Assembly: GCF_052857255.1 (NCBI RefSeq)
Contig: NW_027526653.1
Coordinates: 1 to 64,000 of the forward strand
Direction of reading: 5' to 3'
Length of the DNA: 64,000 bases
DNA from: Amblyomma americanum
Taxonomy: Eukaryota; Arthropoda; Arachnida; Ixodida; Ixodidae
The stretch's first letter is position 1. Each line of letters begins with the position of its first letter. Below the pieces are notes generated by a model. The model did not search any database. It worked only from the letters and a program-made list of their open reading frames with translations, and was not told where the DNA came from. Position numbers and translations under genes: made by a program. Below, in pieces: positions 45,701 through 58,710 of this stretch.

Positions 45701-46690
45701 ATTTTACAAGTCTTCGAATAGTAGACGAGAGAAAGGTGTAAACTTTTTCTCTCAGACCTGTGCGAAAACTTGTATTCCGGCCTAAAACAACGGGATACAT
45801 CGTTTTAGATCGAAACGAGCAAAATTCGCGAGCATCGATTTTACAAGTCGTCAATGAGTACACGAGAGAAAGGTGTAAACTTTTTCTCTCAGAACTGCGC
45901 GAAAACTTGTATTCCGGCTCAAAACAACGGGATACATCGTTTTAGGTCGAAACTAGCAATATTCACGAGCATCGATTTTACAAGTCGTCGATTAGTAGAC
46001 GAGAGAAAGGTGTAAACTTTTTCTCTCAGAACTGCACCAAAACTTGTATTCCGGCTCAAAAAAACGGGATACATCGTTTTAGATCGAAACTAGCAAGATT
46101 CACGAGCATCGATTTTACAAGTCTTCGAAGAGTAGACGAGAGAAAGGTGTAAACTTTTTCTCTCAGAACTGCGCGAAAACTTGTATTGCGGCTGAAAACA
46201 ACGAGATACATCGTTTTAGATCGAAACTAGCAAGATTCACGGGCATCGATTTTACAGGTCGTCGAAGAGTAGACGAGAGAAAGGTGTGAACGTTTTCTCT
46301 CAGAACTGCGCGAAAACTTGTATTCCGGCTCAAAACAACGGGATACATCGTTTTAGATCTAAACTAGCAAGATTCACGAGCATCGATTTTACAATTCGTC
46401 GAATAGTGGACGAGAGAAAGGTGTAAACTTTTTCTCTCAGAACTGCGCCAAAACTTGTATTCCAGCTCAAAAAAACGGGATACATCGTTTTAGATCGAAA
46501 CTAGCAATTTTCACGAGCATCGATTTTACAAGTCTTCGAAGAGTAGACGAGAGAAAGGTGTAAACTTTTTCTCTCAGAACTGCGCGCAAACTTGTATTCC
46601 GGCTCAAAACAACGGGATACATCGTTTTAGGTCGAAACTAGCAAAATTCGCGAGCATCGATTTTACAAGTCGTCAATGAGTACACGAGAG
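42741..46690. repeat. higher-order duplication, block I (15/14-monomer unit)
   Basis: The acacgtcttcg and gaaaggtctaaac landmarks recur 2,055 bp apart (42,966 to 45,021; 43,270 to 45,325), that is 15 monomers. Later landmarks are 1,918 bp apart (43,727 to 45,645; 44,245 to 46,163), that is 14. The second copy has lost one monomer, the tagacaagag type at about 43,590-43,727. Copy 1 is about 42,741-44,796 and copy 2 about 44,797-46,690. Confidence 0.85.
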
Positions 46691-49600
46691 GAAGGTGTAA
46701 ACTTTTTCTCTCAGAACTGTGCGAAAACTTGTATTCCGGCTCAAAACAACGGGATACATCGTTTTAGGTCGAAACTAGCAATATTCACGAGCATCGATTT
46801 TACAAGTCGTCGAATAGTAGACGAGAGAAAGGTGTAAACTTTTTCTCTCAGAACTGCACCAAAACTTGTATTCCGGCTCAAAAAAACGGGATACATCGTT
46901 TTAGATCGAAACTAGCAAGATTCACGGGCATCGATTTTACAGGTCGTCGAAGAGTAGACGAGAGAAAGGTGTAAACGTTTTCTCTCAGAACTGCGCGAAA
47001 ACTTGTATTCCGGCTCAAAACAACGGGATACATCGTTTTAGATCTAAACTAGCAAGATTCCCGAGCATCGATTTTACAATTCGTCGAATAGTGGACGAGA
47101 GAAAGGTGTAAACTTTTTCTCTCAGAACTGCGCGAAAACTTGTATTCCGGCTCAAACCAACGCGATACATCGTTTTAGGTCGAAACTAGCAAGATTCTCG
47201 AGCATCGATTTTACCAGTCGTCGAAGAGTAGACAAGAGAAAGGTGTAAACTTTTTCTCTCAGAACTTCACGAAAACTTGTATTCCGGCTCAAAACAACAG
47301 GGTACATCGTTTTAGGTCGAAACTAGCAATATTCACGAGCATCGATTTTACAAGTCATCGAATAGTAGACGAGAGAAAGGTGTAAACTTTTTCTCTCAGA
47401 ACTGCGCGAAAACTTGTATTCCGGCTCAAAACAACGAGATACATCGTTTTAGGTCGAAACTAGCAAGATTCACGAGCATCGATTTTACAAGTCTTCGAAT
47501 AGTAGACGAGAGAAAGGTGTGAACTTTTTCTCTCAGAACTGCGCGAAAACTTGTATTCCGGCTCAAAACAACGGGATACATCGTTTTAGGTCGAAACTAG
47601 CAAGATTCACGAACATCGATTTTACAAGTCGTCGAAGAGTGGACGAGAGAAAGGTGTAAACTTTTTCTCTCAGAACTGCGCGAAAACTTGTATTCCGGCC
47701 TAAAACAACGGAATACATCGTTTTAGATCGAAACTAGCAAGATTCTCGAGCATCGATTTTACAAGTCGTCGAATAGTAGACGAGAGAAAGGTGTAAACTT
47801 TTTCTCTCAGAACTGCGCGAAAACTTGTATTCCGGCTCAAAACAACGGGATACATCGTTTTAGGTCGAAACTAGGAAGATTCACGAGCATCGATTTTACA
47901 AGTCGTCGAAGAGTGGACGAGAGAAAGGTGTAAACTTTTTCTCTCAGAACTGCGCGAAAACTTATATTCCGGCCTAAAACAACGGAATACATCGTTTTAG
48001 ATCGAAACGAGCAAAATTCGCGAGCATCGATTTTACAAGTCGTCAATGAGTACACGAGAGAAAGGTGTAAACTTTTTCTCTCAGAACTGCGCGAAAACTT
48101 GTATTCCGGCTCAAAACAACGGGATACATCGTTTTAGGTCGAAACTAGCAATATTCACGAGCATCAATTTTACAAGTCGTCGAATAGTAGACGAGAGAAA
48201 GGTGTAAACTTTTTCTCTCAGAACTGCGCGAAAACTTTTATTCCGGCTCAAAACTGCGGGATACATCGTTGTAGATCGAAACTAGCAAGATATACGAGCA
48301 TTGATTTTACAAGTCGTCGAAGAGTAGACGAGAGAAAGGTGTAAAATTTTTCTCTCAGAACTGCGCCAAAACTTGTATTCCAGCTCATAAAAACGGGATA
48401 CATCGTTTTAGATCGAAACTAGCAATTTTCACGAGCATCGATTTTACAAGTCTTCGAAGAGTAGACGAGAGAAAGGTGTAAACTTTTTCTCTCAGAACTG
48501 CGCGAAAACTTGTATTCCGGCTCAAAACAACGGGGTACATCGTTTTAGATCGTAACTAGCAAGATTCACGATCATCGATTTTACAAGTCGTCGGAGAGTC
48601 CACGAGAGAAAGGTGTAAACTTTTTCTCTCAGAACTGCGCGAAAACTTGTATTCCGGCTCAAAACAACGGGATACATCGTTTTAGGTTGAAACTAGCAAG
48701 ATTCACGAGCATCGATTTTACAAGTCGTCGAAGAGTGGACGAGAGAAAGGTGTAAACTTTTTCTCTCAGAACTGCGCGAAAACTTGTATTCCGGCTCAAA
48801 ACAACAGAATACATCGTTTTAGATCGAAACTAGCAAGATTCACGAGCATCGATTTTACAGGTCGTCGAAGAGTAGACGAGAGAAAGGTGTAAACTTTTTC
48901 TCTCAGAACTGCACGAAAACTTGTATTCCGGCTCAAAACAACGGGATACATCGTTTTAGATCTAAACTAGCAAGATTCACGAGCATCGATTTTACAATTC
49001 GTCGAATAGTGGACGAGAGAAAGGTGTAAACTTTTTCTCTCAGAACTGCGCGAAAACTTGTATAACGGCTCAAAACAACCGGGTACATCGTTTTAGATCC
49101 AAACTAGCAAGATTCACGAGCATCGATTTTACAAGTCGTCGAAGAGTACACGAGAGAAAGGTGTAAACTTTTTCTCTCAGAACTGCGCGAAAACTTGTAT
49201 TCCGGCTCAAAACAACGGGATACATCGTTTTAGATCGAAACTAGCAAGATTCACGAGCATCGATTTTACAAGTCCTCGAAGAGTAGACGAGAGAAATGTG
49301 TAAACTTTTTCTCTCAGAACTGCGCGAAAACTTCTATTCCAGCTCAAAACAAAGAGATACATCGTTGTAGATCGAAACTAGCAAGATTCACGAGCATCGA
49401 TTTTACAAGTCGTCGAAGAGTAGACGAGAGAAAGGTGTAAACGTTTTCTCTCAGAACTGCGTCAGAACTTGTATTCCGGCTCAGAACAACGGGTTACATC
49501 GTTTTAGATCGAAACTAGCAGGATTCACGAGCATCGATATTACAAGTCGTCGAAGAGTAGACGAGAGAAAGTTGTAAACGTTTTCTCTCAGAACTGCGCG

Positions 49601-52600
49601 AAAACTTGTATACCGGCTCAAAAAGGCGGGATACATCGTTTTAGATCGAAACTAGCAAGATTCGGAGCATCGATTTTACAAGTCGTCGAAGAGTATACGA
49701 GAGAAAGGTGTAAACTTTTTCTCTCAGACTGCGCGAAAACTTGTATTCCGGCTCAAAACAACAGAATGCATCGTTTTATATCGAAACCAGCAAGATTCAC
49801 GAGCATCGATTTTACAAGTCGTCGAAGAGTAGACGAGAGAAAGGTGTAAACTTTTTCTCTCAGAACTGCGCGAAAACTTGTATTCCATCACAAAACAACG
49901 GGATACATCGTTTTAGGTCGAAACTAGCAAGATTCACGAGCATCGATTTTACAAGTCGTCGAATAGTAGAAGAGAGAAAGGTGTAAACTTTTTCTCTCAG
50001 AACTGCGCGAAAACTTGTATTCCGGCTCAAAAAAACGGGATACATCGTTTTAGATCGAAACTAGCAAGATTCACGAGCATCGATTTTACAAGTCTTCGAA
50101 GAGTAGACGAGAGAAAGGTGTAAACTATTTTTCTCAGAACTGCGCGAAAACTTGTATTGCGGCTCAAAACAACGAGATACATCGTTTTAGATCGAAACTA
50201 GCAAGATTCATGGGCATCGATTTTACAAGTCTTCGAAGAGTAGACGAGAGAAAGTTGTAAACTTTTTCTCTCAGAACTGCACGAAAACTTGTATTCTGGC
50301 TCAAAACAACGGGATACATCGTTTTAGATCGAAACGAGCAAAATTCGCGAGCATCGATTTTACAAGTATTCGAATAGTAGACGAGAGAAAGGTGTAAACT
50401 TTTTCTCTCAGAACTGCGCGAAAACTTGTATTCCGGCTCAAAACAACGGGATACATCGTTTTAGGTCGAAACTAGGAAGATTCACGAGCATCGATTTTAC
50501 AAGTCGTCGAAGAGTGGACGAGAGAAAGGTGTAAACTTTTTCTCTCAGAACTGCGCGAAAACTTATATTCCGGCCTAAAACAACGGAATACATCGTTTTA
50601 GATCGAAACGAGCAAAATTCGCGAGCATCGATTTTACAAGTCGTCAATGAGTACACGAGAGAAAGGTGTAAACTTTTTCTCTCAGAACTGCGCGAAAACT
50701 TGTATTCCGGCTCAAAACAACGGGATACATCGTTTTAGGTCGAAACTAGCAATATTCACGAGCATCAATTTTACAAGTCGTCGAATAGTAGACGAGAGAA
50801 AGGTGTAAACTTTTTCTCTCAGAACTGCGCGAAAACTTTTATTCCGGCTCAAAACTGCGGGATACATCGTTGTAGATCGAAACTAGCAAGATATACGAGC
50901 ATTGATTTTACAAGTCGTCGAAGAGTAGACGAGAGAAAGGTGTAAACTTTTTCTCTCAGAACTGCGCCAAAACTTGTATTCCAGCTCATAAAAACGGGAT
51001 ACATCGTTTTAGATCGAAACTAGCAATTTTCACGAGCATCGATTTTACAAGTCTTCGAAGAGTAGACGAGAGAAAGGTGTAAACTTTTTCTCTCAGAACT
51101 GCGCGAAAACTTGTATTCCGGCTCAAAACAACGGGGTACATCGTTTTAGATCGTAACTAGCAAGATTCACGATCATCGATTTTACAAGTCGTCGGAGAGT
51201 CCACGAGAGAAAGGTGTAAACTTTTTCTCTCAGAACTGCGCGAAAACTTGTATTCCGGCTCAAAACAACGGGATACATCGTTTTAGGTTGAAACTAGCAA
51301 GATTCACGAGCATCGATTTTACAAGTCGTCGAAGAGTGGACGAGAGAAAGGTGTAAACTTTTTCTCTCAGAACTGCGCGAAAACTTGTATTCCGGCTCAA
51401 AACAACAGAATACATCGTTTTAGATCGAAACTAGCAAGATTCACGAGCATCGATTTTACAGGTCGTCGAAGAGTAGACGAGAGAAAGGTGTAAACTTTTT
51501 CTCTCAGAACTGCACGAAAACTTGTATTCCGGCTCAAAACAACGGGATACATCGTTTTAGATCTAAACTAGCAAGATTCACGAGCATCGATTTTACAATT
51601 CGTCGAATAGTGGACGAGAGAAAGGTGTAAACTTTTTCTCTCAGAACTGCGCGAAAACTTGTATAACGGCTCAAAACAACCGGGTACATCGTTTTAGATC
51701 CAAACTAGCAAGATTCACGAGCATCGATTTTACAAGTCGTCGAAGAGTACATGAGAGAAAGGTGTAAACTTTTTCTCTCAGAACTGCGCGAAAACTTGTA
51801 TTCCGGCTCAAAACAACGGGATACATCGTTTTAGATCGAAACTAGCAAGATTCACGAGCATCGATTTTACAAGTCCTCGAAGAGTAGACGAGAGAAATGT
51901 GTAAACTTTTTCTCTCAGAACTGCGCGAAAACTTCTATTCCAGCTCAAACAAAGAGATACATCGTTGTAGATCGAAACTAGCAAGATTCACGAGCATCGA
52001 TTTTACAAGTCGTCGAAGAGTAGACGAGAGAAAGGTGTAAACGTTTTCTCTCAGAACTGCGTCAGAACTTGTATTCCGGCTCAGAACAACGGGTTACATC
52101 GTTTTAGATCGAAACTAGCAGGATTCACGAGCATCGATATTACAAGTCGTCGAAGAGTATACGAGAGAAAGGTGTAAACTTTTTCTCTCAGACTGCGCGA
52201 AAACTTGTATTCCGGCTCAAAACAACAGAATGCATCGTTTTATATCGAAACCAGCAAGATTCACGAGCATCGATTTACAAGTCGTCGAAGAGTAGACGAG
52301 AGAAAGGTGTAAACTTTTTCTCTCAGAACTGCGCGAAAACTTGTATTCCATCACAAAACAACGGGATACATCGTTTTAGGTCGAAACTAGCAAGATTCAC
52401 GAGCATCGATTTTACAAGTCGTCGAATAGTAGAAGAGAGAAAGGTGTAAACTTTTTCTCTCAGAACTGCGCGAAAACTTGTATTCCGGCTCAAAAAAACG
52501 GGATACATCGTTTTAGATCGAAACTAGCAAGATTCACGAGCATCGATTTTACAAGTCTTCGAAGAGTAGACGAGAGAAAGGTGTAAACTATTTTTCTCAG

Positions 52601-52690
52601 AACTGCGCGAAAACTTGTATTGCGGCTCAAAACAACGAGATACATCGTTTTAGATCGAAACTAGCAAGATTCATGGGCTTCGAGTTTACA
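46691..52690. repeat. higher-order duplication, block J (19-monomer unit)
   Basis: After about 1.1 kb of mixed monomers, a 19-monomer unit is duplicated. Landmarks at 47,837 and 50,438 and the gcgtcag variant at 49,460 and 52,060 are 2,600-2,601 bp apart. Near the end the spacing falls to 2,463 bp (49,741 to 52,204; 49,860 to 52,323) because the second copy lacks the gaaagttgtaaacg monomer present at about 49,570. Confidence 0.85.
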
Positions 52691-53454
52691 AGTCTTCGAA
52701 GAGTAGACGAGAGAAAGCTGTAAACTTTTTCTCTCAGAACTGCGCGAAAACTTGTATTCCGGTTCAAAACAACGGGATACATCGTTTTAGATCGAAACTA
52801 GCAAGATTCACGAGCATCGATTTTACAAGTCGTCGAAGAGTAGACGAGAGAAAGGTGTAAACTTTTTCTCTCAGAACTGCGCGAAAACTTGTATTCCGCC
52901 CTAAAACAACGGAATACATCGTTTAGATCGAAACTAGCAAGATTCACGAGCATCGGTTTTACAAGTCGTCGAAGAGTAGACGAGAGAAAGGTGTAAACTT
53001 TTTCTCTCAGAACTGCACGAAAACTTGTATTCCGGCTCAAAACAACGGGATACATCGTTTTAGATCTAAACTAGCAAGATTCACGAGCATCGATTTTACA
53101 ATTCGTCGAATAGTGGACGAGAGAAAGGTGTAAACTTTTTCTCTCAGAACTGCGCGAAAACTTGTATAACGGCTCAAAACAACCGGGTACATCGTTTTAG
53201 ATCCAAACTAGCAAGATTCACGAGCATCGATTTTACAAGTCGTCGAAGAGTACACGAGAGAAAGGTGTAAACGTTTTCTCTCAGAACTGCGCGAAAACTT
53301 GTATTCCGGCTCAAAACAACGGGATACATCGTTTTAGGTTGAAATTAGCAAGATTCACGAGCATCGATTTTACAAGTCGTCGAATAGTAGACGAGAGAAA
53401 GGTGTAAACTTTTTCTCTCAGAACTGCGCGAAAACTTGTATTCCGGCTCAAAAC
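52691..53454. repeat. satellite linker between blocks J and K
   Basis: Five to six monomers with the ccgccctaaaac, cgtttagatcg and ataacggctc variants. The same series recurs at about 58,900-59,560 after the block K duplication, about 45 monomers downstream, so this linker was copied as part of a larger segment. No gene. Confidence 0.7.
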
Positions 53455-56054
53455 AACGGGATACATCGTTTTAGATCGAAACTAGCAAGATTCACGAGCA
53501 TCGATTTTACAAGTCCTCGAAGAGTAGACGAGAGAAATGTGTAAACTTTTTCTCTCAGAACTGCGCGAAAACTTCTATTCCAGCTCAAAACAAAGAGATA
53601 CATCGTTGTAGATCGAAACTAGCAAGATTCACGAGCATCGATTTTACAAGTCGTCGAAGAGTAGACGAGAGAAAGGTGTAAACGTTTTCTCTCAGAACTG
53701 CGTCAGAACTTGTATTCCGGCTCAGAACAACGGGTTACATCGTTTTAGATTGAAACTAGCAGGATTCACGAGCATCGATATTACAAGTCGTCGAAGAGTA
53801 GACGAGAGAAAGTTGTAAACGTTTTCTCTCAGAACTGCGCGAAAACTTGTATACCGGCTCAAAAAAGCGGGATACATCGTTTTAGATCGAAACTAGCAAG
53901 ATTCGCGAGCATCGATTTTACAAGTCGTCGAAGAGTATACGAGAGAAAGGTGTAAACTTTTTCTCTCAGACTGCGCGAAAACTTGTATTCCGGCTCAAAA
54001 CAACAGAATGCATCGTTTTATATCGAAACCAGCAAGATTCACGAGCATCGGTTTTACAAGTCGTCGATGAGTAGACGAGAGAAAGGTGTAAACTTTTTCT
54101 CTCAGAACTGCGCGAAAACTTGTATTCCATCACAAAACAACGGGATACATCGTTTTAGGTCCAAACTAGCAAGATTCACGAGCATCGATTTTACAAGTCG
54201 TCGAATAGTAGAAGAGAGAAAGGTGTAAACTTTTTCTCTCAGAACTGCGCGAAAACATGTATTCCGGCTCAAAAAAACGGGATACATCGTTTAGATCGAA
54301 ACTAGCAAGATTCACGAGCATCGGTTTTACAAGTCGTCGAAGAGTAGACGAGAGAAAGGTGTAAACTTTTTCTCTCAGAACTGCACGAAAACTTGTATTC
54401 CGGCTCAAAACAACGGAATACATCGTTTTAGATCGAAACGAGCAAAATTCACGAGCATCGATTTTACAAGTCGTCAAAGAGTACACGAGAGAAAAGTGTA
54501 AACTTTTTCTCTCAGAACTGCGCGAAAACTTGTATTCCGGCTCAAAACAACGCAATACATCGTTTTAGGTCGAAACTAGCAAGATTCACGAGCATCGATT
54601 TTACCAGTCGTCGAAGAGAAGACAAGAGAAAGGTGTAAACTTTTTCTCTCAGAACTGCGCGAAAACTTGTATTCCGGCTCAAAACAACGGGATACATCGT
54701 TTTAGGTCGAAACTAGCAAGATTCACTAGCATCGATTTTACAAGTCGTCGAAGAGTGGACGAGAGAAAGGTGTAAACTTTTACTCTCAGAACTGCGCGAA
54801 AACTTGTATTCCGGCTCAAAACAACAGAATACATCGTTTTAGATCGAAACTAGCAAGATTCACGAGCATCGATTTTACAGGTCGTCGAAGAGTAGACGAG
54901 AGAAAGGTGTAAACTTTTTATCTCAGAACTGCACGAAAACTTGTATTCCGGCTCAAAACAACGGGATACATCGTTTTAGATCTAAACTAGCAAGATTCAC
55001 GAGCATCGATTTAACAATTCGTCGAATAGTGGACGAGAGAAAGGTGTAAACTTTTTCTCTCAGAACTGCGCGAAAACTTGTATAACGGCTCAAAACAACC
55101 GGGTACATCGTTTTAGATCCAAACTAGCAAGATTCACGAGCATCGATTTTACAAGTCGTCGAAGAGTACACGAGAGAAAGGTGTAAACTTTTTCTCTCAG
55201 AACTGCGCGAAAACTTGTATTCCGGCTCAAAACAACGGGATACATCGTTTTAGATCGAAACTAGCAAGATTCACGAGCATCGATTTTACAAGTCCTCGAA
55301 GAGTAGACGAGAGAAATGTGTAAACTTTTTCTCTCAGAACTGCGCGAAAACTTGTATTCCGGCTCAAAACAACGGGATACATCGTTTTAGATCGAAACTA
55401 GCAAGATTCACGAGCATCGATTTTACAAGTCCTCGAAGAGTAGACGAGAGAAATGTGTAAACTTTTTCTCTCAGAACTGCGCGAAAACTTCTATTCCAGC
55501 TCAAAACAAAGAGATACATCGTTGTAGATCGAAACTAGCAAGATTCACGAGCATCGATTTTACAAGTCGTCGAAGAGTAGACGAGAGAAAGGTGTAAACG
55601 TTTTCTCTCAGAACTGCGTCAGAACTTGTATTCCGGCTCAGAACAACGGGTTACATCGTTTTAGATCGAAACTAGCAGGATTCACGAGCATCGATATTAC
55701 AAGTCGTCGAAGAGTATACGAGAGAAAGGTGTAAACTTTTTCTCTCAGACTGCGCGAAAACTTGTATTCCGGCTCAAAACAACAGAATGCATCGTTTTAT
55801 ATCGAAACCAGCAAGATTCACGAGCATCGATTTTACAAGTCGTCGAAGAGTAGACGAGAGAAAGGTGTAAACTTTTTCTCTCAGAACTGCGCGAAAACTT
55901 GTATTCCATCACAAAACAACGGGATACATCGTTTTAGGTCGAAACTAGCAAGATTCACGAGCATCGATTTTACAAGTCGTCGAATAGTAGAAGAGAGAAA
56001 GGTGTAAACTTTTTCTCTCAGAACTGCGCGAAAACTTGTATTCCGGCTCAAAAA
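53455..56054. repeat. block K copy 1 (2,600-bp, 19-monomer unit)
   Basis: First copy of a 2,600-bp tandem duplication. Landmarks at 53,983, 54,102, 54,166 and 55,021 recur exactly 2,600 bp later. I found no difference in the stretches compared, so the copies are close to identical. The left limit is set at about 53,455, where one copy reads aaacaacggg and the other aaaaaacggg. Confidence 0.85.
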
Positions 56055-58710
56055 AACGGGATACATCGTTTTAGATCGAAACTAGCAAGATTCACGAGCA
56101 TCGATTTTACAAGTCCTCGAAGAGTAGACGAGAGAAATGTGTAAACTTTTTCTCTCAGAACTGCGCGAAAACTTCTATTCCAGCTCAAAACAAAGAGATA
56201 CATCGTTGTAGATCGAAACTAGCAAGATTCACGAGCATCGATTTTACAAGTCGTCGAAGAGTAGACGAGAGAAAGGTGTAAACGTTTTCTCTCAGAACTG
56301 CGTCAGAACTTGTATTCCGGCTCAGAACAACGGGTTACATCGTTTTAGATTGAAACTAGCAGGATTCACGAGCATCGATATTACAAGTCGTCGAAGAGTA
56401 GACGAGAGAAAGTTGTAAACGTTTTCTCTCAGAACTGCGCGAAAACTTGTATACCGGCTCAAAAAAGCGGGATACATCGTTTTAGATCGAAACTAGCAAG
56501 ATTCGCGAGCATCGATTTTACAAGTCGTCGAAGAGTATACGAGAGAAAGGTGTAAACTTTTTCTCTCAGACTGCGCGAAAACTTGTATTCCGGCTCAAAA
56601 CAACAGAATGCATCGTTTTATATCGAAACCAGCAAGATTCACGAGCATCGGTTTTACAAGTCGTCGATGAGTAGACGAGAGAAAGGTGTAAACTTTTTCT
56701 CTCAGAACTGCGCGAAAACTTGTATTCCATCACAAAACAACGGGATACATCGTTTTAGGTCCAAACTAGCAAGATTCACGAGCATCGATTTTACAAGTCG
56801 TCGAATAGTAGAAGAGAGAAAGGTGTAAACTTTTTCTCTCAGAACTGCGCGAAAACATGTATTCCGGCTCAAAAAAACGGGATACATCGTTTAGATCGAA
56901 ACTAGCAAGATTCACGAGCATCGGTTTTACAAGTCGTCGAAGAGTAGACGAGAGAAAGGTGTAAACTTTTTCTCTCAGAACTGCACGAAAACTTGTATTC
57001 CGGCTCAAAACAACGGAATACATCGTTTTAGATCGAAACGAGCAAAATTCACGAGCATCGATTTTACAAGTCGTCAAAGAGTACACGAGAGAAAAGTGTA
57101 AACTTTTTCTCTCAGAACTGCGCGAAAACTTGTATTCCGGCTCAAAACAACGCAATACATCGTTTTAGGTCGAAACTAGCAAGATTCACGAGCATCGATT
57201 TTACCAGTCGTCGAAGAGAAGACAAGAGAAAGGTGTAAACTTTTTCTCTCAGAACTGCGCGAAAACTTGTATTCCGGCTCAAAACAACGGGATACATCGT
57301 TTTAGGTCGAAACTAGCAAGATTCACTAGCATCGATTTTACAAGTCGTCGAAGAGTGGACGAGAGAAAGGTGTAAACTTTTACTCTCAGAACTGCGCGAA
57401 AACTTGTATTCCGGCTCAAAACAACAGAATACATCGTTTTAGATCGAAACTAGCAAGATTCACGAGCATCGATTTTACAGGTCGTCGAAGAGTAGACGAG
57501 AGAAAGGTGTAAACTTTTTATCTCAGAACTGCACGAAAACTTGTATTCCGGCTCAAAACAACGGGATACATCGTTTTAGATCTAAACTAGCAAGATTCAC
57601 GAGCATCGATTTAACAATTCGTCGAATAGTGGACGAGAGAAAGGTGTAAACTTTTTCTCTCAGAACTGCGCGAAAACTTGTATAACGGCTCAAAACAACC
57701 GGGTACATCGTTTTAGATCCAAACTAGCAAGATTCACGAGCATCGATTTTACAAGTCGTCGAAGAGTACACGAGAGAAAGGTGTAAACTTTTTCTCTCAG
57801 AACTGCGCGAAAACTTGTATTCCGGCTCAAAACAACGGGATACATCGTTTTAGATCGAAACTAGCAAGATTCACGAGCATCGATTTTACAAGTCCTCGAA
57901 GAGTAGACGAGAGAAATGTGTAAACTTTTTCTCTCAGAACTGCGCGAAAACTTGTATTCCGGCTCAAAACAACGGGATACATCGTTTTAGATCGAAACTA
58001 GCAAGATTCACGAGCATCGATTTTACAAGTCCTCGAAGAGTAGACGAGAGAAATGTGTAAACTTTTTCTCTCAGAACTGCGCGAAAACTTCTATTCCAGC
58101 TCAAAACAAAGAGATACATCGTTGTAGATCGAAACTAGCAAGATTCACGAGCATCGATTTTACAAGTCGTCGAAGAGTAGACGAGAGAAAGGTGTAAACG
58201 TTTTCTCTCAGAACTGCGTCAGAACTTGTATTCCGGCTCAGAACAACGGGTTACATCGTTTTAGATCGAAACTAGCAGGATTCACGAGCATCGATATTAC
58301 AAGTCGTCGAAGAGTATACGAGAGAAAGGTGTAAACTTTTTCTCTCAGACTGCGCGAAAACTTGTATTCCGGCTCAAAACAACAGAATGCATCGTTTTAT
58401 ATCGAAACCAGCAAGATTCACGAGCATCGATTTTACAAGTCGTCGAAGAGTAGACGAGAGAAAGGTGTAAACTTTTTCTCTCAGAACTGCGCGAAAACTT
58501 GTATTCCATCACAAAACAACGGGATACATCGTTTTAGGTCGAAACTAGCAAGATTCACGAGCATCGATTTTACAAGTCGTCGAATAGTAGAAGAGAGAAA
58601 GGTGTAAACTTTTTCTCTCAGAACTGCGCGAAAACTTGTATTCCGGCTCAAAAAAACGGGATACATCGTTTTAGATCGAAACTAGCAAGATTCACGAGCA
58701 TCGATTTTAC
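56055..58710. repeat. block K copy 2 (2,600-bp, 19-monomer unit)
   Basis: Second copy, in register with the first over its whole length without indels. The match ends at about 58,710, where this copy reads aagtcttcga and the first copy reads aagtcctcga, followed by different monomers. The near identity means either a very recent unequal exchange or an assembly duplication. Confidence 0.85.
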
